Part shown: piece by piece, positions 51,704 to 62,400 of the stretch
How the letters are laid out: the number at the start of each line of letters is the position of its first letter
Numbering within the stretch: position 1 is the stretch's first letter
DNA from: Caprimulgus europaeus
Lineage: Eukaryota; Chordata; Aves; Caprimulgiformes; Caprimulgidae
DNA length: 64,000 nucleotides
Direction of reading: 5' to 3'
NCBI GenBank assembly: GCA_907165065.1
Contig: OU015525.1
Span: forward strand, 51,283,537-51,347,536
Translations under genes and position numbers: made by a program
Notes under the pieces: model-generated
The model's input: the letters and a program-made list of their open reading frames with translations, nothing else
What the model was told of the DNA's origin: nothing
Databases searched by the model: none

Positions 51704-52905
51704 CATTGAACCATTTGGTTGGAAAAGACCTTCGAGATCATTGAGTCCAACCATACTTGTCCACTACTAAACCATATCTTTAAGCACCTGATAACCCTTT
51801 TAGTGAAGAAATTTTTCCTGACATCTAACCTGAACCACCCATGGTGCAACTTGAGGCTATTTCCTCTTGTCCTATCACTTTTTACTTGGGAGAAAAGACA
51901 CACACCTGCCTCACTACAACCTCCTTTCAGGTAGTTGTAGAAGGTGATAAGGTCTCCCCTCAGCCTCCTTTTCTCCAGACTAAACAATCCCAGTTCCCTC
52001 AGACGCTCCTCATAAGACTTGTTCTCCAGCCTCTTCACCAACTTCTTTGCCTTTCTTTGGACACACTCCAGTGCCTCAATGTCCTTCTTGTAGTGAGGGG
52101 CGCAAAACTGGACACAGTATTCAAGGTGTGACTTCATCAAAGCTGAATACAGGTGAAGGACCACTTCCCTGGTCCTGCTGGCCACACTGTTTCTGATACA
52201 GGCCAGGAAGCCGTTGGCCTTCTTGGCCACCTGTGAACACTGCTGGCTCATGTTCAGCTGGTTGTGATGCAACACCTCCAGGTCCTTTTCTGCTGTGCAG
52301 CTTTCCAGCCACTCTCCCCAAGCCTGTAGAGACGCATGGCGTTGCTGTGACCCAAGCGCAGGACCTGTCATTGTGCCTTGTCGAACCTCATCCAGTTGGT
52401 TGCAGCCCATTGATCCAACCTGTCCCCTGTAGAGCCTTCCTATCCTCAAGCAGACCAACACTTCCACCCAGCTTAGTGTCATCTGTGAACTTTCGAGGGT
52501 GCACTCAATCCCCTTGTTCAAATCATTGATACAGATGTTAAACAGGACTGGCCCCAACACTGAGTCCAGGGGAATGTCCCTTGTGACCAGCCTCCAACTG
52601 GATTTAACTCCATTTACCACTACTCTTTGGGCCTGGCCATCCAGCCAGCAGAGAATATGCCTGTCCAGACCATCGGCAGCCAGTTTCTCAAGGAGAATGC
52701 TATGGGAAATGTCAAAGGCTTTACTGAAGTCCAGGTACACTATATCCACAGGCTTTCTTCTGTCCACTAAGCAGGTAACTTTGTCATGGAAGATCAGGTT
52801 AGTCGGGCAGAGCCTGCCTTTCATAAACCAGTGTTGACTGGACTTGATCACCTGGTTGGCCTTCATGTGCTGTGTGATAGCACTCAAGATGATCTGCTCC
52901 ATCAC
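51703..52905 (-). pseudogene. CR1 ORF2 RT pseudogene with frameshifted catalytic motif
   Basis: A 400-codon open frame that is nevertheless dead. It starts near 'MEQIILSAITQHMK', and motif A reads '[12 protein letters not shown]' (one residue short of FDTVSH). Motif B is degraded ('IPLDS' instead of 'VPQGS'). Just before the catalytic motif a single base is missing (about 52493-52496). The ORF therefore reads E-S-S-Q-M-T while the next frame still carries K-F-T-D-D-T at 52475-52492. The frame recovers downstream ('[14 protein letters not shown]', '[12 protein letters not shown]'). The C-terminal '[11 protein letters not shown]' segment is removed by the 73-base deletion. Confidence 0.88.
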
Positions 52906-52950
52906 CTTCCCAGATAATGGTAGAGCAAATGCTACCTGTCAGTTGTTTTT
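51704..52950 (-). mobile_element. CR1 LINE, RT to 3' end, minus strand
   Basis: About 1.25 kb of CR1. The 3' end at 51704 has lost all but a trace of the 8-base units; 'GGTTGGAAAAGACCTTCGAGATCATTGAGTCCAACC' is the 3' UTR. Compared with the related copy at 38327-38701, about 73 bases are missing between 'AAGCACCT' and 'GATAA' (junction near 51790), which removes the end of ORF2. The 5' limit lies near the RT motif 'GKVMERLI' region at about 52905-52950. The next CR1 relic (53555-53950) is in the same orientation but is a different, older copy. Confidence 0.93.
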
Positions 52951-53554
52951 ATGTATACAGTGATGCGGATATGACTTCTGGTTTAGGAAGTTCTTGGAAC
53001 TGATTGCTAGAAGGCATTTAGTGTAACAGTTGTACTTTACCTATTTTTTAAAAAAACCCCCTGAGATATATCCACTGGAGGATGAAATTCAGAGAGGGTT
53101 ACCCGATCCTTCTAATAGAAACCACTTCCCCCAGTGTCAGTTGATTTTAATGCACTAGCTGCTACTGAAGATTTGAGGTCACTGTCTTGTGCTGGCCTGA
53201 GAACTGGAGTTGCTTCTTAAGCTTTGAGACATTCCTTTGTAGAGGTCCAGTCATGACTGGGGGCAAGTTCCAGTCACCCATTTGATACAATGTTAAATGC
53301 AAGTCAGACTCTTTGCTATTTCCCTGAACATCTGCTACTGGTTTGTAATTGTAGACAGTTTTGTTTTAAGAAGATTATTTTTTTTTGCCGTTAGTAGTGA
53401 TTTAGTGGGCTTACGGTGGGAGGATAGAGCACAGCTGCTTTTGTCTAAATGGGAAATTATTTATAATGTATTAAAATGTGTTGCCATTGAGGAGAAATAG
53501 TAGAATGGCAATTTAATTCAGGTTAGAAGGCACATCTGGATATCAACTGTGTGA
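52951..53554. other. Unannotated spacer between two CR1 relics
   Basis: AT-rich, with an A8/C run near 53049-53061. No gene is seen. Confidence 0.4.
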
Positions 53555-53950
53555 ACTTCAAATTGCCCTGCTCAGAGCATAGTCAGCTTAGAGTAGGTTG
53601 TTCGGTGTTTTGAATAACTTTAAGGACAGAGATTCTACAGCTTTTCTGGGCAACAAGAACCAGCATTTGACCAACATTATGATGTAAAAATCTCTTAATA
53701 TCTAATTAGACAAGAACAGACTGCTGAACCAGGTTCAAGTTTTTCATGAGGTTTGCAGGTCCTTTTCTGTGAAGTTGCTCTTTAGCCAGTTGATCCCCAG
53801 TCCATCCTGTTACATGAACTTACCACTCTCCTAGGGCAGGATGTTGCATTTGCTTTTGCTGAACTTCCCGAGGTTGCTGTCAGCCCATCTCTTCAGCCTG
53901 TCAAAATCCCTCTGAATAGCAACCTTGCCTATCACAGCTAACACTGCAAT
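53555..53950 (-). mobile_element. Ancient CR1 fragment with internal deletion
   Basis: The left part ('CCCTGCTCAGAGCATAGTCAGC...TAGAGTAGGTTGTTCGG...GACAGAGATTCTACAGCTTTTCTGGGCAAC...AAAAATCTCTTAATATCTAATTAGA') is a reversed CR1 3' end. The right part ('AGGTCCTTTTCTGTGAAGTTGCTC...AGGATGTTGCATTTGC...CAGCCTGTCAAAATCCCTCTGAATAGCA') is the reversed region just downstream of the RT. The sequence between them is missing, so a deletion joined the two parts near 53720-53745. Confidence 0.8.
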
Positions 53951-54569
53951 GTGTACAAAACATCAGATAAAGAAAAAACATTTTAATGAATAAGCCCAAA
54001 ATGTATACTGGTAAGTTTTTGTGTGGGGAGGGAAAATGTCGTTATGTTTTTTTAACACTGCCTTTCTACTGGGGCACCGGTGAATACATCGGCATAATCT
54101 ATTGCACAAATGAAGCCTCTTTCCAGTCCCTGTCCAGGTATCATGGCTGGGAAGAGGAGCATGGTTCTCTTAATGAGATACTTATGACAGTTGCATGTAA
54201 ACATATAATAGTCAAAGCACAGATCAGAAGCTATTTCCAACATCTTACTACACTCAAGGTTAAGAGCATGATTCAGAAACTCAACAGATGCTGTGACTCA
54301 AGTAGCTGCTGATGCACTTGGCAGCGTGTCTGTATGTGCAAACACTAACAAGTACATTTTCATTTCAGTGTACATGGAAACTAGGCATGAAATTCCTGTT
54401 GCCTACCAGAAATTGGTATCCTAATTCTCCATACACTAGCCAGGTTCTGCCAAGATTCATGAGCTCAACCAGTGGAAAATGCCTCTTAGGATGACCACTA
54501 TCCTACCTCTTAGAATAAGAAAAAAAATTACTTGTAAGCTTCACCTCTTCTAATCACATAAAGGCATGT

Positions 54570-54960
54570 AAGGATGGCTGCAGTGGGTCAGAATATGGTC
54601 CATTGGCCTAAATACATTGCCTCTGGCAGCAAGCATATAAGAAACTTACTTAAGGTAGTCCCTATGCAGTCAGTAACCTTAATTACGTTCCTTCTCCGTG
54701 ACCCTGGCCATGGTTCTCCTCTTGAACTATGGAAATTCTTGACATCTACAACAATCAGTGACAAGGAGTTCTTGAGTTTGATTATATCAAGTTTATGAAG
54801 AACCACCTCTCTTTGTTTCTGGTTCCTCACTCTACTAACTTCATTTGAAGCTTCCTAGTTCTTGTCTGAGAAGCAACAGAGAATTACCAGAGTACCTCAA
54901 AGAAACTGAAGTGACTGCAGCCTGTATCTTCTGCTTCACCTTTTCACCCATCCTGCATGA
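54570..54960 (-). mobile_element. Ancient CR1 (L3-like) 3' end
   Basis: 'GCTGCAGTGGGTCAGAATATGGTCCATTGGCCTA', 'CTTGACATCTACAACAATCAGTGACAAGGAGTTC', 'TATGAAGAACCACCTCTCTTTGTTTCTGG', 'CTACTAACTTCATTTGAAGCTTCCTAGTTCTTG' and 'AAGCAACAGAGAATTACCA' follow the order of a reversed L3-type CR1 3' end. The copy is heavily substituted but nearly full-length over this part. Confidence 0.8.
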
Positions 54961-57459
54961 TTCTTTTGAATGGCCCTGTTACCACTGAGTTATGGGAACG
55001 AGGAGCTGCTGCTCCAACAAGTTCTGTTTTGTATTTCTATTTGAACTGTTTTGTATTAGTAGAAGTTTACAAGCTATATATAACAGTGGCCAGAACCGAG
55101 AGAAGAAAAGCACGTGCAATCAGAAATGTTTTAATTTGTTGTGTTGGCAGGCTAAAAACACAAGCACTCAGGGCCACAAGAAGACAGAGAAGGAGTCTCA
55201 GGATTCAATACAAAAACAATTCCTGTGTGGCTCACTCAGGTTCCTGGTATATACTCTCAGAAACAGGAACACCATGTGCAGAGTGGTGGGACTCATCAGT
55301 AGGACTCAAGTGTCATGTGTATTGTGGACATTTACATGGGGATCAGCTAAACCAGATTCAGGTAATTTCTTCAAGGAAGAAAGAGAGCAAGTGCAGAGTG
55401 AAGTCTCTTGAAGATGCTTTGAATTTACTGATATTTTTGGTACATTCGTGTCACTAGAATAGCTCTGTTTTGTTTCTCGTTGACAGTTTTGCAAAAGTTT
55501 AGTGCAAAAACCTACTCTTTGCTGTATCTTTCAAGGTTTTGCTAGTAACTGCAGAAGTATGGTTAAAGTAGCATATGGCTTTTTTCTACTCTTCGGACTG
55601 CTTCCTATTACTGTTGTACTAACTCTGGTATTAATCTTATTTTGATGTGATGGTGAAAAACTTTTCTGGGCTGTGAGATACTAAAAAATTAAGAAATATA
55701 TCCAGATGTCTGGTATGAACCAGCAGCACTGAAAAAGTAGCAATCCTGAGAGCAGTGTTAGCAGAGCACTCGTATCATATAAGACGTACCATTGCATTAA
55801 ACCTATAGGCAGCACATCTTTGAATAAAAGTCCATTATATTTTGAAAAGCAAAAGACAATGTGATGATAACTGTACACTGAGTTTGGAATTAAATCAACA
55901 AAAATATATGTTTATTAATATAGAATAAAATAAGGCATCAATAAATGCTCTCAGGTTTATGAAATGACAATATACCTCATATGGCTTTAACACCTTTCTG
56001 TCAAAGAGGTATAATCCATGCAGTTCTCCTCTGATACAAGTTTAAAAGAAAGTTATCAACTGATGTGTTAAAACACTAGTTACACAAATGTAAATGAGAA
56101 CAAGATTAGGTAAGTAGTTATTAAGGTTAATAGGTATCTGAAAGCATAATTTAGTAATGAAGAAAAAAATCTGACCTCTGTAGGCAAGAGCATTAGGGTT
56201 TTTGTCAAAATTGTTCATGTAGATACCAAAAGTCACAGTTGTTTGTTTAGTAGACAAGGGAGTATGCTGATCTATATTTCATTGTGGAAAGACTCTTGAT
56301 GTGAAAGATCAGAAGGTGAGAAATCCTGGGTCATGGCACTGAGTGCCCAGGCAGTACTCCATTCTCCTCACTACAATAGGAGTTGAATTTGAGATCCTGG
56401 ACCTTGACTATAAAGAGGGGAAAAAGCATAGTATGTGTTGGTTGTAGTCTGTAAAGTTCAGATAATGCTAGTTACTGAAAACCTGTATCACACATATAGA
56501 AAGAGGAGAGAAGAGTAGAGATTTTATCTGCAAAATCAGTGCTTTTGGAACATTAGCTGGGCCATTCAGAGTCCTGGGAAAGAGAGCATGTGGCAGGAAG
56601 AGCATCAGAAGAAAAGTCAGATTAAATATGATATACTGATGAAGACATGAATCATGGTTTATTTGAAACACTAACAACGTGTAGATGAGAGTATTCTATC
56701 CTAGCATTTTTTTCATATAGGTTTGCCTTTTTTTCCTGTATTTCATTTTGCCTCTTCTTGTATAGTTTATTCGTCTGTGTAATGCTTCAGGAAGGAATAA
56801 AAAAACAAGTCAGGTTTGGGATACTGCTCAAATGTGAATCTGTTAACAATGTTGCAGTTAATACTGGTTTTAGTGGGAGGGTAAACTCTATTCTCTGTTG
56901 GAGTTTCTTCTTTTCAAAAAGTAAAACTATAGGAATAAAACTCAGCCAATGTGGGTAACTATACAGATATTCTTATGTCTGAGCTATTTGAATTATTCAC
57001 ATAGTAAGTGATAGTTTGTTACATGAGACTTTATTTTTTTATCATCTTTCAATGAGAGATTCAGGGACAATATATAAATTTGTGATCATCTTTGATAGAA
57101 GTATGAAATTGCGAGTAGAATAATACTATTTAAAAACACTTAACTTTTTGCAGAATGGTTTGTATGGGACAATATAGATCAAATCTTTCTTTTTAAAAAA
57201 CGAATGCAGTGCACGTCAATCTAACAAACGCCATTAAGCTATGTGTTTTATTAAAAAACCCTAGAAGACATAAGCAAGACTGAAAATATAGTAAAGTTAT
57301 TATACGTTTGTATAAGTTATATACATTTAGCTTCTTTCAGTATATTAACTTCATGCTTCCCGTTGTTAAAGCATACTGGAAATTTAAAATATGTGTGGAA
57401 AAGTCCAATAATATCTTTAATGTGGTGATGTCACTGCTAAGAAAAAGCATTTGATTGCC

Positions 57460-57700
57460 TCTGGACTCTTGCTTCCGGGGGCCGAAGTAGAAATTAAACA
57501 GCTAGCTACGATCCTTCCCACTTGCAGCTCATCCCCACACCCAGCCTGGGCTGGTTGGGATGGGGGCTGGCTGGTTTGCTGCCCTGGGGCACTGGCACCA
57601 GCTTGGGGGAGCATTTGGGCTGCCCTGGGAATGAGGGGCTGCATGTGAATATTAGTGGTAACGAAGCAGTGATGGCTCTGGACAGGATTCCTCACTGCAC
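57460..57700. other. GC-rich island of unknown nature
   Basis: A sharp rise in G and C within AT-rich surroundings, with 'CTTCCGGGGGCCGAAG' at the left edge, CAGCCTGGGCTGG, GGGATGGGGGCTGGCTGG, and an AT-rich 'GATAATTAATGGC' at the right edge. CpG is only modest. It could be a regulatory element or an old repeat piece; nothing identifies it. Confidence 0.35.
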
Positions 57701-58828
57701 TGAATGATAATTAATGGCACTAGATATCTTGGGTGTTAAATCTTGACTCCAAGCAACACTGGAATTTGCCAACCTGGGTGCTGCATGCTCTTTTGGCAAA
57801 TAGGCACAGATATTGCTATCTGATATATAGGATGAGAGTTTTAAAAGTTCTCCCTAAATCATGAGTTTCTTGTGGGAAATCCTTGGCCTGTGTGGAGATT
57901 GATGAGGAAGGTGTAGTATTTCAAATGTTAACCAAAGGACACCAAAAAGTGGGCAAGCGTAACATGGGACTCTCCCAGGCATAAGCAGATGGACTATTGA
58001 TTTATATATGCGTACAGGAAGGTTGTCAACAAGATAAAAATTAGTTCTGTCAGATTTCTTTTTACTTGCTATTATTAGTTATAAGACTTAATTCACTAAT
58101 GCTGGCAGAGAGGGGTATGTATTTAACCTGACAATATTCGTGGTGAATAGACGAATATGTTTTCATATCCCATATGCCATTTTTCATAGACATGTGAATC
58201 TGAAAATACAGATAACAGCAAGGGAATGATGCAGCAGAATATGATGTAATTTTTCTATTTTTATGGGCTTTGTGCACTTAAAGTGAGGATGAGTCTATAA
58301 AAGCAACTCAGTTTCAGTGGCTCTAAATCTGGCACACAGCTTGCTAAAAGCTATTCAAACTTAGCTCCTACGCTAATTTTTTGTTCTTCCTTTAGAGATT
58401 TCAAACCACTAAGAGAATGCTATTTTTCAAACGATTTTTAGATTTTTTAGATAACCCTGAAAATTAAATAATAATGTTGATCAGAAGAGCAAAGAGAAAG
58501 GTCTATACAAAAACAAGGCCAAAGTGTCTCAGGTGTTTCCTTTGTTATAATTTGCTGGAAGTATCATTTTTTAGTATAATCAGGGAGAATTTAGGGACTT
58601 CACGAAAGCAAAGGAAAAGAAATTCTGGTTGTTGTGACATTCAGGCTGTCTTTCAATTTTCTGGTGTTCCATATATGTAAACTGTTTTGCTATTTGCTGT
58701 TAATGCAAGGCTTTTTTTTTTTTTTTAAATTCCCCAGTAAGACTTTATAAAAACAAACTACTTATGCTTTTAGAGAGACCTAGCTGAAAGTTTTTGTAAC
58801 ATAAGATAGGATTAATTGTTTAGCAGTT

Positions 58829-58901
58829 TACTTCATTATATACTTCATTATACACAGGATTACAAGCTTCATCTTAAAGAAGCTTCAGCTTCGTCTTAAA
58901 G
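58829..58901. repeat. Two small local duplications
   Basis: TACTTCATTATA occurs twice in tandem (58829-58852). AGCTTCRTCTTAAAG occurs twice 22 bases apart (58865-58879 and 58887-58901). They look like replication slippage. Confidence 0.8.
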
Positions 58902-59384
58902 TGTTTCAGTGTGCCATATGGTTGCAAGCGATGCAACCGGCCTGTCTTTGCATCAGGTATTCTTGTACGACAAGACATTCAAATTGCTTGCCAGAATGTT
59001 TGCAGAGTTCATATTTAATAATACTGATAAAATATAATGTTACATTACTATAGTGATGTTAGCCACTTGAAGTATACTGAGTATAATACAAAACTGTGGA
59101 TGAATATAGTTTATAAATACGTTTGTGCACTATGAAGCTTGGGGGTAAGAACAACGTGATTTAATGAGAGGAAATATTGTTTTTCAATGACACCTTGCCT
59201 GGTTTCTATCCTGTTTCTGGCAAGCCAAAATATAACCTTTAGGTATCTGTGAGCTGCTAAGCTATCTAGCAATAAAGCAAAACAGAAAAAAAAATCTTAA
59301 TTATTAGTTTTTTAAGAAATAATTTAAGCTTGTCTTGCACAGAAAAAAGCAATGTTTTCTGTAATATTCTTATGTGATTACTTC

Positions 59385-59412
59385 AAAAAGCTAATTATTT
59401 AATTAGCTTTTT
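59385..59412. repeat. Perfect 28-base palindrome
   Basis: AAAAAGCTAATTA, two T, then TAATTAGCTTTTT: a perfect 13-base inverted repeat with a 2-base centre. It contains TAATTA homeodomain-type words on both arms. It may form a cruciform or a paired binding site, or be chance in AT-rich DNA. Confidence 0.9.
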
Positions 59413-62400
59413 CTGTCTTTACATGCATATAATAAAAGCACAGGCATTGAAAAGGTCTGAAAAATTCCCACATCAAAAACCAGATTTAAACAATGCTAAC
59501 AAAATCAATTTCTTACCAGCTGTGTCCAATAGGTCTTTAAATTTTAAAGACACTTAAGTATAGTGGAGAAGAGCATGAAGTTGACAGTAAAATGCAGCTG
59601 AAAATATCTGAATGAAATGTTTGCTACCATTGGGCTACTTAGACCTGCCCAATTTGTATGAAGCCTTCTCAAAGGGCTATGCAGAAATGACTGAGTAGAA
59701 GCGCATTATTTCACTAGGCAATATTTTACCAGGGTAACATGATGTCTGGATCAGTTTTCTAATGCTTTATAAAGACAGTTAAAGTCCAGTAAGTGAGAAG
59801 ATACCTGGGATCCACCTGGAATGTGGAAGGTGGGGAAGAGCAGGACATGAAAGGTGATTCCCCCTCATTTCATGCTGGCTTTGGAGAGGTGGCTGGGGAG
59901 GGTGCTGGTGTGACCAGAGTAAGGGACAATGTGCATCTGTGCATCCCAATTTGTGAAGCCCTGATCTGGTCAGAGTAGATGTGGGATTTGAACTACTAAG
60001 GGGGTGAACAGGAAGAAGCAGGATCTCTGTGCTTTTGTACCACAGTGGAAGTATTTTCATATAATAACTTCCATGAGAGCAAGATATTTGTCAATTTACC
60101 CTTACTTCTAGAGCTAAGTTACAGGACAAGTGTACCTGCATGGGTAAATCACTACATAAGTATTAGCATTTAGTTTCCTTTTACCTCATAATTTTTGACA
60201 GGGTGTCACCTCCTGCTGATGACAGTGTGTGCTGGGTTGCTTGGAGGGAGGTTCCTTTTGCATGTATCACATTTTCTTACAGTATGATTGATTAACTTTG
60301 CTTTACATTTTGGCCTCTTTAATGCTACAGATTCCATACTGCATTATGTATGTGAGCTCTTTGCCTGTGGCCAGTTTTAATGAGAGAAAGAACTTCTCTG
60401 TTTCTAATGATGACATGGCCCATTGCAGTAATGATTTTTTTAATTGCAAAATACTAGAGCTTAAAGACCATTTATGGCTAAAACCGTTATGTCACTGGAA
60501 CTATGCAACAATAAAAGCATTATTGCTCCATTGATGCCTTTTTACTCTTTGTTAAGAAAAACACTACTCTTTCATTTTCCCCTGAACACTTAAAGTATCC
60601 CTAATTATGTCACTGCTCAAGCTACAACTGCTGCTTTCAACATCACATAAATCTTACACTAAATTGGTTTGTGGCTGAATTGTGAAAGGGATCAATGGAT
60701 TCATTTGCACTGATTCCCCACTCTGTTACTGAGAACGTGTCTACACATGTGAAGGACGAGATTATCTGTGTTGATTCACAGCCTCTCAGATGTCTTAGGA
60801 GCTGCAGTATACCTGGGATGCAGGGAAAAAGAATGGGAGAATTAAATTGGATGCTCTGTTTGGTCTTGCTACTCCTACAGTTGCTAAATCGCCAGTGTGA
60901 TGGAGTGAGATGCTCTAGTCTCCAGCATTTTTTTCACAAAAGCACTGTTAACTCCTTGGAGAGAACACCTTACAGTTTTCTACAGCAATGACATGATACT
61001 CTCAGGTACCATAAACAATCTGTTGCTGAACAAATGATGGTTACGTCTAAAAGTTCTGTTTTCATGTGAGATGAGGTCCTTAAAAAATGGAGTCTCAGAT
61101 GTGAACACAAAAATCTGCTACCCTTAATAGTATCTGCTTTTGCTGTATTATCTGGGACCAGTTCATCCTGCTAGCAAAGAAAATGCCCGTGATCTTCACT
61201 AAGGGGAATTTTTAGTGCGTGGATGAATAAATTACTGTAGGACTGAGGCCTTTGATGGTAAAACTTTTTCCATAAAGATATGTTTTTCCTGTGTGTTGTA
61301 GAGTCTGGTACGTATGACCCAAGTAGGATTATGGTTTTATGAGTGTCACTCTGCCAATGTAAAGTAATTGCTTATGCTACAAACTTGTCTCTGCTTTATC
61401 AGTGTGATCAGATCTGTGCCTTTGCATAGGGAGAGTGTCTGTGAGTACTTTTCTGTCGATATAGCTATATCACTTCAACAAAAACATGGGTGGAGGTGGA
61501 TTTTCTTTTCTTGATGTAACTTTTTCCATACCAGTGTTTTTACCCAAAGGGTAATAACCAAAGGATTGGAACCCTGACATGCTATTCCTGTCTTGGCAGA
61601 ATCTGCTATTACAGAGCTGGGGCTCAGCAAAAGGAAGAGGGAAAATGCTGTATAGAGGAATAGAGCTTTTAGCTTTTGATGGGCAGCGAGAGCCGTTCCT
61701 TTGTTGGTATGTTTAACTCTGCAAGAGGTTGCGTTGTTTCATGGCTCTGCTGAAAGGATTGTTTTATAAGATTACAGTTTATGTTTACAAGAATGATTTT
61801 ATTTTGTGAGTCAGAGGGGAAAAAGAACAAGCTTTTGCACAATGACAGCACTGTTGATTATATGTATTGTGCTCTAAAGCATAGCTTCTGAGATACTGAG
61901 CAACATTTTTGTTAATATGACTTTGAAAAGGACAGGCACTGACCTCACCCCACGCTTGTGTTGGCTTGAGAAGCAACATTGAACAGTTACCTGAGAAGAA
62001 AGCTGACAGTCCAGGAGTCCTATCTATATAAATGTATGTGATTTCTGACCAACTCTTGTGGGCCCTGGATGTTGCCCTGACACCCAGTGTCAGGTAGCAA
62101 AGGCTGCTCAAGGATCTAGCAAACTTTTCTGAGATCAGTTTTTGCATCACCAAGTCATGCTTATACATACTTATACAGCACGTACTTCTGTGCTGGAGGT
62201 CATTTGCATAGAACAAGTTGGCCTGACTTTGCTGGACATTGGCTAGACTCAGAAAAATAGTTTCTCGTGTAAAAAAGATGGGATTCAAGAAGTGAAAATC
62301 CCCAAGAGGAAAAGAACAGAGAAAGAAATGTGAAGAATGGAGGAAGAAAAGGGACATATTCTTTAAGCTCGGGAACCAGTCTGGTACTGAAATTCCACAT

